From an uncultured Collinsella sp. (GTDB lineage: Bacteria; Actinomycetota; Coriobacteriia; Coriobacteriales; Coriobacteriaceae), in NCBI GenBank assembly GCA_934643435.1, contig CAKUCJ010000004.1, positions 1 to 17,005 of the forward strand: a stretch of DNA of 17,005 bases, given 5' to 3'. Under the pieces are notes generated by a model. It ran no database searches, was not told the DNA's origin, and worked only from the letters and a program-made list of their open reading frames with translations. A program made the position numbers and the translations under genes. Numbering within the stretch: the first letter of the stretch is position 1; every line of letters starts with the position of its first letter. This document shows positions 7,851-15,935 of the stretch, piece after piece.

Positions 7851-7875
7851 GGCCGCGTCCAAACCAGACACGGCC
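7851..7875 (-). terminator. Stem-loop, possible terminator for minus-strand genes
   Basis: GGCCGCGTC (7851-7859) pairs with GACACGGCC (7867-7875) except for one mismatch, with a 7-base loop. On the minus strand it is followed by TCTTTCGTG, a modest U-rich tail. It lies past the end of 8001-9125. It may be a secondary terminator for that transcript. Confidence 0.35.
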
Positions 7876-7923
7876 CAAGAACGAGGCTCAGAATATCTTT
7901 GGGCGCCGTGATAGCATCTTGAG

Positions 7924-7960
7924 CCGCCCAAGCTCTGCACATAATGTCGAACTTGGGCGG
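7924..7960 (+). terminator. Terminator-like hairpin between convergent units
   Basis: CCGCCCAAG (7924-7932) pairs perfectly with CTTGGGCGG (7952-7960) across a 19-base loop and is followed on the plus strand by GGCTTTCCC. It separates the plus-strand paralogue operon from the convergent minus-strand gene 8001-9125. The long loop and weak T run make it a moderate terminator. The left arm plus loop start (CCCAAGCTCTGCA) resembles CCCAAGTTCTGCA in the putative antisense RNA at 15850-15862. Confidence 0.5.
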
Positions 7961-8000
7961 GGCTTTCCCATTGCCAATCGACGCTGAGCTTAGCGACGAC

Positions 8001-9125
8001 TTATTTCATTGTCTCCTTTGCCTTGTCAAGGCGACTGCCCTTGAAGAAATACCAAATCATCAGGTCGACTTCATGGAAGCCAATATCTGGGGCGGAGCCG
8101 TTATTTGAACCAACCGTCTGGTTTTCCTGCTTTCGCCACTCATTAATACCATCAACGATATGGCTGTAAAGATCGAGATATCCCAGGTAGCCTCGAGCGA
8201 CCTGGGCATCAGCGTTTTTATCACCCTCGTCAGGTGTGGCAACGAGCTTGTTAATCGTGCCTCTAATCCATGCATATCGGTTTCCATAGCGGCTCAACGG
8301 AGTGTCATTGTATTTTTTGCACCATTCGTTAAGCCACTCACTCTCTTTGCTGCCGTAATCAATATAAGCATCCGCATAATAAGGAAGCATTGTACCGACA
8401 ACCGTATCGTAGATGCAGAAGTTGTCCGTATCATAGACATAAGAGTCGTCCACCTGGCGTCTGCTCAGATTGCGACAACCATGGTGGCAGAACTTTGTTG
8501 CGAAGGAAAAATTGCTTCGATTGCACTTGAGATCGCTAGGGTCCTCGTCCGGCAATAACTTATAAGTCATATTTGTTGTAGCGCGCGCGATGCTGGCAAC
8601 GAGATTCGCTCGGGACTCAAGGTCTTTTTCCAGCAGGCTAGACCCCAGTTCATTATTATCCGCATACTGGCTCACAAGATATGCGGCAGTTATAAGTGTT
8701 CCGCCAGTAAGCTCATCTTTGCCCTTATCCGCCTGTTCACCATCATCACCTTGCGGATCCTCTTTGATTTCGCAAAGCCGTTTGAGCTCGGCATTCATCT
8801 TGCCCATTAGCTCATCTTGGCTACCCTTTACCGTCACTGCAGCCAAATGCGTTGAATTCATTTTGTTTGTAATATAAACAATCTCCCGGATGGCGCGGGC
8901 ATCACCTTTCGAAGCGTTCACATACTTCTTGTAAAGATCATCCTGGCCAATCCATGTGTAATTCGAATCGTTATTCACCAGACCATTCACAAAGGCAATA
9001 TTCTTATCGCTAAAAACTGGGAAACCGTTCTGGTCTAAGTCAAACTCGTAATACTTGTCCGGATGAAGCGCGGCTTCAACGGAAGAAACGAGTCGCCTAA
9101 CATTCCGATCTTTACGCGTTGTCAT
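8001..9125 (-). CDS. Hypothetical protein, AT-rich orphan
   Basis: This 374-residue protein belongs to no family I can name firmly. The ATG at 9125 follows AAAGGAAT, a normal ribosome site. No signal peptide or membrane segment is seen. Residues about 120-138 are a charged, low-complexity linker (EDPQGDDGEQADKGKDE) splitting two helical parts. The second part holds NFSFATKFCHHGC (205-217), DNFCIYDTVVG (234-244) and near the C terminus EVDLMIWYF (352-360). The order S-F-A-x-K-F-x-H, then I-Y-D, then D-x-x-x-W resembles uncharacterised proteins from accessory and defence-type regions, some related to helical DNA glycosylase folds; that link is a weak inference. The DNA is visibly richer in A/T than its neighbours, which suggests transfer. 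It stands alone: 157 bp separate it from the upstream minus-strand gene. Confidence 0.7.
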   Translation of the reverse strand: MTTRKDRNVRRLVSSVEAALHPDKYYEFDLDQNGFPVFSDKNIAFVNGLVNNDSNYTWIGQDDLYKKYVNASKGDARAIREIVYITNKMNSTHLAAVTVKGSQDELMGKMNAELKRLCEIKEDPQGDDGEQADKGKDELTGGTLITAAYLVSQYADNNELGSSLLEKDLESRANLVASIARATTNMTYKLLPDEDPSDLKCNRSNFSFATKFCHHGCRNLSRRQVDDSYVYDTDNFCIYDTVVGTMLPYYADAYIDYGSKESEWLNEWCKKYNDTPLSRYGNRYAWIRGTINKLVATPDEGDKNADAQVARGYLGYLDLYSHIVDGINEWRKQENQTVGSNNGSAPDIGFHEVDLMIWYFFKGSRLDKAKETMK

Positions 9126-9282
9126 CAGGCATTCCTTTCTGAACCTGGCAGAAGTCTGCTCGTCATCGTCCTAAGTCTGATGGTAATTCCACCTATGCCA
9201 GGTTTCACTATTTCAGCAGTTGAATGGTTGCTTTCTGCTGGTAGACGTACCGCGGGCCAAGCAGGTGTTGCCGGCTATGTCC

Positions 9283-10116
9283 TCAGCCGAAGACACGCGT
9301 GTAGGAAGGCTCCGTGTCGCTGGAGCTCATCCGCACTAGGACGTTCGCGTTGCAGTGGCTCTCCGCAAATGCCGCGTCATCCTCTCGGCCCTCCGCCGCA
9401 AAGCAGCCTGCCAGGATGGCGGATGTTGGACTGAGCATGTTGCGCAAGTCGCGCAGGATTGTATTTACCGGGCGGTTGTCATCGAGCATTTCGAGGCCGT
9501 CGATCACGACAACGACGTCTTTCAGTGCTGCCCTAATCCACATGCGATCACCAAGCAGCAAGCACGTTAAAAGGTTCATGGTCATGTTGTCTTCGGCAAA
9601 GATGCCCAAGTTGCGTTGCTTAAGTCGCATCGTTGCGCGAATCGCCTCGACTTGACGCTCTTCAGAATCCTCCGGCACTTTAGTGCCCATCTCGGCACGA
9701 ATAAGCCGGGCAATCGCATCCTCTTCACGCTCCTGAATCGGCACGTAAAGCACGGCGCACTGCTCGCTCAGGCGCAAGGCCGCATGCGCCAACACATTCG
9801 AAACGTCTTCATGAGCACCGCCAATCACGCTGAGCTTACCTAGCCCAACGCCGCCACCTAGTGCGTCATCAACCGGCATACCAGTCTTCAACACACACGG
9901 ACCTTCAAACGTCAGCGTCTCCATACCGCAATCGAGCCCAGAAGCCAGCCGATCGTGGAAACCACTCAGGTCAATACCTTCGTCATCACGCTCTCCACGA
10001 TTCCCGCCACGCTGATTCGCAAACATCGGCGGCATCACACCCGGTTGGCCCAACATCTCGCTTATGCCAACAGTACGCACCATTCGGCCGTCCCCAGCGC
10101 CCGTCTTTCGCATCAT
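9283..10116 (-). CDS. DnaB/RecA-fold protein lacking a Walker A lysine
   Basis: This 277-residue protein resembles the C-terminal RecA-like ATPase domain of DnaB helicase. TGMPVDDALGGGVGLGKLSVI (78-98) matches the DnaB T-G-x-x-x-L-D-x-x-x-G-G-x-x-x-G-x-L entry. AVLYVPIQEREEDAIARLI (121-139) matches the V-L-F-F-S-L-E-M segment. VVVVIDGLEML (201-211) is a Walker B with D206. Where DnaB has a G-x-P-x-x-G-K-T loop, residues 99-108 read GGAHEDVSNV, with no G-K-T. ATP hydrolysis in the usual way is therefore unlikely. The N-terminal 60 residues are polar and probably flexible. The start at 10116 lies 8 nt after the rtcB stop with a GGGGGTG site just upstream, so the two form an operon. It may be a structural or regulatory partner. 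No DnaB N-terminal domain is present. Confidence 0.7.
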   Translation of the reverse strand: MMRKTGAGDGRMVRTVGISEMLGQPGVMPPMFANQRGGNRGERDDEGIDLSGFHDRLASGLDCGMETLTFEGPCVLKTGMPVDDALGGGVGLGKLSVIGGAHEDVSNVLAHAALRLSEQCAVLYVPIQEREEDAIARLIRAEMGTKVPEDSEERQVEAIRATMRLKQRNLGIFAEDNMTMNLLTCLLLGDRMWIRAALKDVVVVIDGLEMLDDNRPVNTILRDLRNMLSPTSAILAGCFAAEGREDDAAFAESHCNANVLVRMSSSDTEPSYTRVFG

Positions 10117-10124
10117 CGCACCCC

Positions 10125-11222
10125 CTAACGCCTACCACGCTTGCCAGTGGCCTTAAAATTCCAAATCGGCTTAAGCCGGTGAATGACATCGACCGTCGGG
10201 TCCATGAGTCTCAATACATCATCTGCAGGTTTATACGCTTCGGGCGATTCGTCGAGCGTCGTCTCACATGCGCTCGGACAGTAGACGCCGGCCTCGCGCA
10301 TCTCGTCAACGAACACCTTGGTATCGAGCGTCCGGAACGCCTCGGTACGGCTCATCGCGCGACCCGTCCCGTGCGGCGCCGAGCAGTTCCAGTCCTCGTT
10401 TCCCTTGCCGCGTGCAATAACGGCACCGTCGCGCATATTAAACGGAATCAGCACCATCTCTCCCGCATGAGCGCTAATGGCGCCCTTGCGAATCATGCCG
10501 CCTTCCGAGATGTAGTTGTGCATGGTGGTAAAGCCGTCTCCGTCGAGTCGAATTCCCGTACGCTCAACAATCTGTGCGACAATCGCCTTGCGGTTCTGAT
10601 TCGAAAAGCGTTGGCAGTTATGCATATCGACGAGATACTCGGCAGAAAGATCTCCCACGAGATACTTAAGCTCGTCGGGGATATCTGCCGTGCACGTCTT
10701 CTGCGCCAGCGCCTGATGGTGCTCCGCCGTCTGCTTGCCCATGTTGCGCGAGCCGGTGTGCACGACCAGATATTGGCGCCCATCCTCGTCCTCGTCGAGT
10801 TCAATGAAGTGGTTGCCGCCGCCCAGCGTGCCCATGGAGCGCTCTACTTTGCGTTTATCCTGCAACCAATCGCGCGATTCCATGTCAAAGTTCGCGAGTA
10901 CGCAGGCAGGGTCGCGATGAAGGCTAAAGCCCGTGGGCACCGCGCGCTTCACATCGCGATTGAACTGAATGAGGTCGTCGCGCGCAATGGTCTCCGCAAG
11001 CGGCACGCAATACATCCCGCATCCGATGTCGACGCCCACCAGGTTGGGAATCACCTTGTCGCCCAAGTTTGCCGTAAAGCCAATCACGCAGCCCTTGCCC
11101 TTATGGGCATCGGGCATGATACGGATCTTGGCGCCTTCAAACGCCGGGCAGCTGGAAATCTCCTCGATCTGCTCCTTGGTTGAATCCTCAAGATTCTCGG
11201 CAAAGACTTTAATGTCTGCCAT
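10125..11222 (-). CDS. rtcB: RtcB-family RNA ligase
   Basis: This 365-residue protein belongs to the RtcB family, which joins RNA 2',3'-cyclic phosphate or 3'-phosphate ends to 5'-hydroxyl ends using GTP and Mn2+. Visible motifs are MPDAHKGKGCVIGF (36-49), VGVDIGCGM (62-70, metal-binding D65 and C69), GTLGGGNHFIEL (131-142), VHTGSRNMGK (154-163) and CSAPHGTGRAMSR (280-292). The histidine H284 is the expected guanylylated residue. The chosen ATG (11222) has AGGAGA 6 nt upstream; a longer frame to 11282 has no such site. It is somewhat shorter than E. coli RtcB (408) but has all the motifs. It shares a transcript with the P-loop-less RecA-fold gene immediately downstream and is divergent from the WYL regulator. 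No archease or RtcA gene is in view. Likely role: RNA repair or tRNA end joining in the cytoplasm. Confidence 0.92.
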   Translation of the reverse strand: MADIKVFAENLEDSTKEQIEEISSCPAFEGAKIRIMPDAHKGKGCVIGFTANLGDKVIPNLVGVDIGCGMYCVPLAETIARDDLIQFNRDVKRAVPTGFSLHRDPACVLANFDMESRDWLQDKRKVERSMGTLGGGNHFIELDEDEDGRQYLVVHTGSRNMGKQTAEHHQALAQKTCTADIPDELKYLVGDLSAEYLVDMHNCQRFSNQNRKAIVAQIVERTGIRLDGDGFTTMHNYISEGGMIRKGAISAHAGEMVLIPFNMRDGAVIARGKGNEDWNCSAPHGTGRAMSRTEAFRTLDTKVFVDEMREAGVYCPSACETTLDESPEAYKPADDVLRLMDPTVDVIHRLKPIWNFKATGKRGRR

Positions 11223-11374
11223 CGCATTTCTCCTGCTCTGATCCTTGTAAACCGGAACCGGCCCCAAGCCAACAGAGTGCATGTCACACCAGTCAGGCGA
11301 GCCATCAGATTCCGTTTACCTACCTTTCGCCCTTTTCGAGCTCTTGTTGCTGCGAATACTACGGGCGCAGGCGC

Positions 11375-11380
11375 TACAAT
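11375..11380 (+). promoter_or_regulatory. Possible -10 element for the WYL-helicase operon
   Basis: TACAAT, preceded by GC, lies 64 nt upstream of the GTG start at 11445 in the 222-bp divergent region between rtcB and the WYL regulator. It matches the TATAAT consensus at five positions. No good -35 is seen at 16-18 bp, so the call is tentative. Confidence 0.3.
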
Positions 11381-11444
11381 GAGTCCCAATAACGGGTCTT
11401 GTTTTGTATCTCCGGCTGATACGCTGCCGGCGAAAGGAGACATC

Positions 11445-12455
11445 GTGGCGAACAGACCAAATCAAAAGCTCAGGCTTCTGTTCCTGCTTAAAACCTTGAT
11501 GGAAAAGACCGACAGCACGCACGGGCTCACGACGCAGCAGATCATCGAGGAGCTCGCCTATTACGACCTCGAGGCCGAGCGAAAGGCCATCTATCGCGAC
11601 CTGCAAACGCTTCGCGACTTTGGACTCAACGTCGACCAGCGCAGCGGCAAGGAATGGGCCTTGACTTCGCGCCCACTCGACCTGCAAGAGCTCATCATGC
11701 TTGTCGATGCGGTGCAGAGCTCGCCGTTTTTGACCGATGAATTGACCGACCATCTTATCGGCAAGCTGCAGAGTCTCGCCAGCCTGAGCGAGCGCGAGCT
11801 CATGCACAAGCGCGTCGACGTTCCCTCGCGCGTGAAGATGCAGAACTCAGACGCCCTGCTCAACATCGACCTGATTCAGCAGGCCATGCGCGAAAAGCGC
11901 AAGATCCGCTTCCGCTACTTCCATTACGATGCCGCCAAGCAAAAGGCCCTTAACCATGACGGCAAGACCTACGAGCTCACGCCTGTGCGCCTCATCTACT
12001 CCGATGAGCTCTATTACATGATTGGGTTTAGAGATAAATGGGCCAACGCCGGCTTGGGCCATCAGCCTTTCACGCCTTATCGCGTCGATCGCATGCTCGA
12101 TGTCACGGTGTCCGAGGAGCTTGCAACCAAGGATCCACGTATTGCAGGTTATGTGCTCGAGGACCACGTTTCGCCGTCGTTTGGCGTTTACGCGGCCGAC
12201 AAGACCACCGTCGTGCTGGAACTCGACGACCGCGCGATGAACCCGCTCATCGACAAGTTTGGGCTCGACGCCGTCGTGTTTGAGAATCAGGACGGGCGCC
12301 TGCTGGCGACCGTCAAAGCCCCGCTGTCGCCGCAGTTCTTTGGCTGGCTGCTGCAGCTCAGCACCTTCATTAAAATCGTTCAGCCGCAAAGTGCCATCGA
12401 TACGTACCTCACATATCTCGATGGCACGCGAGCGCTCTACCAAGAAGACAGGTGA
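11445..12455 (+). CDS. WYL-domain transcriptional regulator
   Basis: This 336-residue protein has an N-terminal winged helix-turn-helix of the DeoR/HTH_11 type (about 5-75; LTTQQIIEEL then AERKAIYRDLQTLRDFG as recognition helix). A C-terminal WYL domain follows (about 140-220; KRKIRFRYFHYD, then LTPVRLIYSDELYYMIGF, then TPYRVDRM). The W-Y-L signature is changed to L-Y-Y. A WYL C-terminal extension makes up the rest. WYL domains are known to bind nucleic acid or other ligands and often control DNA repair or defence genes. The start is the GTG at 11445, 5 nt after AGGAG; a longer frame from 11277 has no ribosome site. The downstream helicase-nuclease begins 7 nt after the stop, so this is probably its regulator and co-transcribed. 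Confidence 0.88.
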   Translation: MANRPNQKLRLLFLLKTLMEKTDSTHGLTTQQIIEELAYYDLEAERKAIYRDLQTLRDFGLNVDQRSGKEWALTSRPLDLQELIMLVDAVQSSPFLTDELTDHLIGKLQSLASLSERELMHKRVDVPSRVKMQNSDALLNIDLIQQAMREKRKIRFRYFHYDAAKQKALNHDGKTYELTPVRLIYSDELYYMIGFRDKWANAGLGHQPFTPYRVDRMLDVTVSEELATKDPRIAGYVLEDHVSPSFGVYAADKTTVVLELDDRAMNPLIDKFGLDAVVFENQDGRLLATVKAPLSPQFFGWLLQLSTFIKIVQPQSAIDTYLTYLDGTRALYQEDR

Positions 12456-12462
12456 TATCGCC

Positions 12463-15400
12463 GTGAACATGACCCCCGAACTCATCGCATCGCTTGAGCG
12501 ATTGAACCCCGAGCAGCGCGAAGCCGTCGAATGCCTGGATGGACCACTGCTCGTTATTGCCGGTCCCGGCACCGGCAAGACGCAGCTGCTGAGCCTGCGC
12601 GCGGCAAACATCCTGGCCAAGCGCGATGCGGCCCCACGCAACATCCTCTGCCTCACCTATACCGAAGCGGGCGCCGAGGCCATGCGCAAGCGCCTGATTG
12701 AGCTGATCGGTCGCGACGCGTACGGCATCGAGGTCTACACCTTCCACGGATTTGCGAGCAGCGTCAGGTCGCGCCATCCCGAGTACTTCGCACGTCCTTC
12801 GACCGACACGCTCGTCACGAGTCTGCACCAACAAGAGATCTTCGACCGGTTGCTTAAATCGCTGCCCTTTGGCTCTCCGTTAGGCGGAGGGTCACCAGAC
12901 GGTCCCGCTCCAAATATTGGCAAGATGATCGGCTTTGTCTCCAAGATCAAACGCAGCGGCCTGGACTACGACACGCTGAGCGCCATCGCACAGCAGAATA
13001 TCGATGCCGCCGCTTGGCTCACCGAGCATTCCGAGCTGCTTACACTTGCCTGCGGAAGGGCAAGCGCTGCACTGGCGGAGCATTTTGGGGAGGAAGTCGA
13101 GCGCGCCTGCGGCATGGCGCCCACGTCGCTCACCCGCCCGGTCGACTGCCCCGCCGGCACATACGTGCCCTATATCCTTGAGTTGCGTGACACCGTTCGC
13201 CGAACCGAGCTTATTGACGAGAAGGGCAAGTCGTCGGGATATACCAAGGTGCGCGACGCCTTCTTTGGAGGCAGCAATTCCCAGGGGCGCACGTTTAAGA
13301 TTGCCGAGCAAAGCGAACGGCTTAAGGCTGCTTGCAACGTTGTGCGTCGCTACCAAAATGAGCTCGACCAGCATCATCTCTACGATTACGACGATATGAT
13401 CGGCGATTTTGTCGACGCCGTCGAGCACAGCAATGCGCTTCGTCAAGCGCTCCAAGACACCTATACCTATATTCAGGTTGACGAATTCCAGGACACCAAC
13501 GGTGCCCAGATGCGCATCATCGAGCTGCTCTGCGCCGACGTCGACATACCCAATATCATGGCTGTCGGCGACGACGACCAGGCAATCATGCGTTTTCAGG
13601 GCGCCACAATCGAGTGCGCCAACCAGTTTGCTGCCGAATTCTCGCCCCGCAGCATCGTGCTCAAGACCAACTACCGCTCCACGCCGGCCATCGTTGAGCT
13701 TGGTCAGGCCGTCGCACAGCAGATCGAATACCGACTCGATGCCAGCTCGAACAAGTCAATCGAGGCGTTTAGGCCCCAAGGCGATCAGGTCAGCTTTAGC
13801 GAGAACGTCTATACCGGTAAAGCCGAGGAATACGCTGCCGTCGCCGCAAGCATTAAGCAGCGAATCGATGCCGGCTATCTCGATGGCTGCGAAGACCCCG
13901 ATGAAGGAATTGCGGTCATCTCCGCCAAGCATGCCGCCTTGCGCTCGCTTATCCCCTTCCTCGTTAAGGAAAACGTGCCGTTCTCCTATCGCGAGCGACA
14001 GAATCTCTTTGCCTCCGAGCGCATTCAGACGACGTTGGCGCTGCTACGCTGCGTGACCGCACTCGCCCGCGGACAGAAAGAGCTCGCCAGCAGCTATCTT
14101 CCGCAGATCATCTGCGCTGCCGAGCTGGACGGCGACCATCCGTCATCCGTGGCGTTTGCGCTCAACGCCAAGCGAGAGCACCACGGCGACTGGATGGACG
14201 CCATGTGCGAGAGCGCCAACACCCGCGTCAAAGAGCTGTACGACAACCTGATGCAGTGGGCGGCAGAGGCTGACGCCTCCCCCGTCAGAGCGCTGATCTT
14301 TAAGATTGTCGAGCGCAGCCTTGGTTATTACCGCCACCGCAAGGAACAGGACCCGCTGGGTGCTGCCGAATTCAATGCCGGCATCCGCGCCCTGCTCGCA
14401 TTTGCCGAGGGCGAAATAGGAGATGCGCGCCGCATGGGGCGCGCACTTCGCCTGCCCGATATTGTCGACAAACTCAATGCCGCTCAAAAGTTTGGCGTGA
14501 GCATCGATGCGTCGATTGACCTTGGCACGCCGGGGGCCGTTCGCCTTACCAGCGCCCATAGCTCTAAGGGCCTGGAATTCGACTGCGTTTATCTGCTCGA
14601 TGCCGATGATTCCACTTGGCACAAGGGTGCCGGCGGCATGAGCCTGTACCCGTCCAACCTGCTCATCCGCGACGAAAAGGATGACGATGACGCGCGCCGT
14701 CTGCTGTTTGTCGCCATCACGCGCGCTAAACGAAACCTCGAACTGTACCGTGCCGGCGGATCGGCACTCCAGGAGCTCACGGGGCTCATCGACTCCTGCG
14801 AGATTGCCGCCGAGCCTGACCAGCTTAGCGCCGCAATCGAAACTGAGTGGCGCGACAACTATGTGTTCGATACGCCCGAGCTCCGCGCGCTTTTGGAGCC
14901 TCACACCGACGTAAAACACCTCTCTGCCACAGCGCTCAACAATTTTGTGACCTATGAGCCTGGGTGCGCCAATAGCCAGCACTTCCCCGAGAAGCAGATC
15001 GTGCGCCTGCCCACCGCGCCCACAATTCAAACCGAATTCGGCACCATCGTTCACGCGATGTTCGAGGAGATCGTTAATCGAATGTCCGCTGATGATGAAG
15101 TGACAGTCGAAGCAATCGAGGCTGCGTACCGCCAGCAGATTTCTTGGCTCGATTTTGCCTCCGAGGATGTCCGCCGTTATTCGGAGCGCTTCGAGCGCAT
15201 TTGCCACGCGTTCGTTCCTTGGCTTGTCGAGCATGTACGTGGTCACCGTTGCATCACGGAAGCGAACATGCAATGTCTGACTGCCGGTGGAACCCCGCTC
15301 TTTGGCTTTCTCGATTTGCTTCTCGTTGACGATACAGCCAAAACGGTTCAGATCGTCGACTACAAGACTGGCTTTGGCAAGGAGGTGCCCACAGGCTATC

Positions 15401-15750
15401 ACCGCCAGCTCAAGTTCTACAAATTGCTGGTCGAGACATCGCCCGAGTTTTGTGGCTACACTGTCACATCCATGGGCGACTACTATGTGGAACCCGACAA
15501 GACAACGGGCGAGCTGCGCCCACCGTTCGCGACAACTGCCAGCGCCGACGACATTGCCGAGCTCGAGCAGCTCATCGATGCCACATGGGCTCGCATTGAA
15601 CACGGAGCCTGGGACACCAGCGCTTTTGAGCAGAGTGATGTCTATGAACTGGCTGTCGAAGAACAGAAGGGCTGCCGCAAAAAAGCCGACAAGACCGAGC
15701 TCATGCAACACGCCTACGAGCGGTGGCTTATCGAGAACCCCGGAATGTGA
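12463..15750 (+). CDS. UvrD/Rep-type helicase with RecB-like nuclease domain
   Basis: This 1095-residue superfamily 1A DNA helicase is fused to a PD-(D/E)XK nuclease. The helicase motifs are I GPGTGKT (34-40), Ia LTYTEAGAEAM, II VDEFQDT (339-345), III VGDDDQAIMRFQGA (from 368), IV LKTNYRST, V TSAHSSKGLEFD and VI LLFVAITRAKRN (about 747-758). In the C-terminal part (from about 850), EFGTIVHAMFEEIV, FGFLDLLLVDD (D951), VQIVDYKTGF (D966, K968) and QLKFYKLL give a RecB-type nuclease with the D...D-x-K core. The family unwinds and trims DNA ends in recombination, repair or defence. The GTG at 12463 is chosen because AGGTGAT precedes it by 6 nt and it lies 7 nt after the WYL stop; an ATG at 12469 is possible. 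The protein is AddA-like in layout but has no AddB neighbour. The last codons lie inside a palindromic repeat. Confidence 0.9.
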   Translation: MNMTPELIASLERLNPEQREAVECLDGPLLVIAGPGTGKTQLLSLRAANILAKRDAAPRNILCLTYTEAGAEAMRKRLIELIGRDAYGIEVYTFHGFASSVRSRHPEYFARPSTDTLVTSLHQQEIFDRLLKSLPFGSPLGGGSPDGPAPNIGKMIGFVSKIKRSGLDYDTLSAIAQQNIDAAAWLTEHSELLTLACGRASAALAEHFGEEVERACGMAPTSLTRPVDCPAGTYVPYILELRDTVRRTELIDEKGKSSGYTKVRDAFFGGSNSQGRTFKIAEQSERLKAACNVVRRYQNELDQHHLYDYDDMIGDFVDAVEHSNALRQALQDTYTYIQVDEFQDTNGAQMRIIELLCADVDIPNIMAVGDDDQAIMRFQGATIECANQFAAEFSPRSIVLKTNYRSTPAIVELGQAVAQQIEYRLDASSNKSIEAFRPQGDQVSFSENVYTGKAEEYAAVAASIKQRIDAGYLDGCEDPDEGIAVISAKHAALRSLIPFLVKENVPFSYRERQNLFASERIQTTLALLRCVTALARGQKELASSYLPQIICAAELDGDHPSSVAFALNAKREHHGDWMDAMCESANTRVKELYDNLMQWAAEADASPVRALIFKIVERSLGYYRHRKEQDPLGAAEFNAGIRALLAFAEGEIGDARRMGRALRLPDIVDKLNAAQKFGVSIDASIDLGTPGAVRLTSAHSSKGLEFDCVYLLDADDSTWHKGAGGMSLYPSNLLIRDEKDDDDARRLLFVAITRAKRNLELYRAGGSALQELTGLIDSCEIAAEPDQLSAAIETEWRDNYVFDTPELRALLEPHTDVKHLSATALNNFVTYEPGCANSQHFPEKQIVRLPTAPTIQTEFGTIVHAMFEEIVNRMSADDEVTVEAIEAAYRQQISWLDFASEDVRRYSERFERICHAFVPWLVEHVRGHRCITEANMQCLTAGGTPLFGFLDLLLVDDTAKTVQIVDYKTGFGKEVPTGYHRQLKFYKLLVETSPEFCGYTVTSMGDYYVEPDKTTGELRPPFATTASADDIAELEQLIDATWARIEHGAWDTSAFEQSDVYELAVEEQKGCRKKADKTELMQHAYERWLIENPGM

Positions 15751-15779
15751 CAAAGGAACTGTCCCTTTGTCACATTCCG
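15741..15779. repeat. Palindromic repeat, copy 2, contains helicase stop
   Basis: The arms are CGGAATGTGACAAAGG and its exact complement, 16 bp each, around AACTGTC. This is the same element as 152-186. The TGA that ends the helicase gene (15748-15750) lies inside the left arm, so the repeat supplies the last two codons (Gly-Met) and the stop. There is no T tract, so efficient intrinsic termination is doubtful, but the stem could protect the mRNA 3' end. Confidence 0.85.
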
Positions 15780-15805
15780 CTTAGCTTTTGGATTGGCATT
15801 ACCGA

Positions 15806-15834
15806 TTGTCCAAAATGTCATTCGTGGGTAGAAT
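15806..15834 (+). promoter_or_regulatory. Sigma-70-type promoter for putative antisense RNA
   Basis: TTGTCC (15806-15811) and TAGAAT (15829-15834) are separated by exactly 17 bp. They match the TTGACA/TATAAT consensus at 4 and 5 positions. Transcription would start near 15841 and run towards the 3' end of the small membrane-peptide gene on the other strand. No plus-strand gene with a ribosome site follows, which argues for a non-coding product. Confidence 0.5.
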
Positions 15835-15840
15835 AGTGTC

Positions 15841-15925
15841 GACGGCAGCCCAAGTTCTGCAAAGCTGGGCAGCGCCGTTATACGGTTTAAGGGGTCAACG
15901 CCTTAGCGGCGGCGACCTCTTCTGC
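15841..15925 (+). ncRNA. Putative antisense RNA of the small-peptide gene
   Basis: From the promoter at 15806-15834, a transcript of about 85 nt would contain two structures. The first is a hairpin with GCCCA (15848-15852) pairing TGGGC (15866-15870) and CGGC pairing GCCG outside it. The second is the GC-rich hairpin 15891-15919 followed by TTCTGCT. It would overlap the last codons, stop and 3' hairpin of the minus-strand peptide gene. Convergent antisense RNAs overlapping toxin 3' ends are known for txpA/RatA and bsrG/SR4 of Bacillus subtilis. The start and end are inferred, not observed. Confidence 0.4.
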
Positions 15926-15935
15926 TACGCTTCGA
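15888..15935. repeat. 48-bp direct repeat, intact-module copy
   Basis: This matches 2708-2755 at 45 of 48 positions. It covers the basic C-terminal codons, the stop codon (TTA at 15903-15905 on this strand, in the hairpin loop) and the hairpin 15891-15919 of the small-peptide gene. On the minus strand the hairpin is followed by TTAAACC, and on the plus strand by TTCTGCT, so it could end transcripts from both directions. Confidence 0.75.

Noticed and set aside
7552..7911. Short frames on both strands around 7552-7911, one with a hydrophobic stretch
   Set aside because: The left part is covered by the 3' end of the frameshifted gene. The rest lacks a convincing ribosome site, so I did not call a second toxin-like peptide.
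9861..11183. Long plus-strand frame of 440 codons opposite rtcB
   Set aside because: It lies antisense to clear RtcB motifs, has no ribosome site, and its translation resembles no protein. It is a shadow of codon bias.
14143..15753. Long minus-strand frame of 536 codons opposite the helicase
   Set aside because: It mirrors the helicase and nuclease motifs on the other strand and has no ribosome site or promoter.
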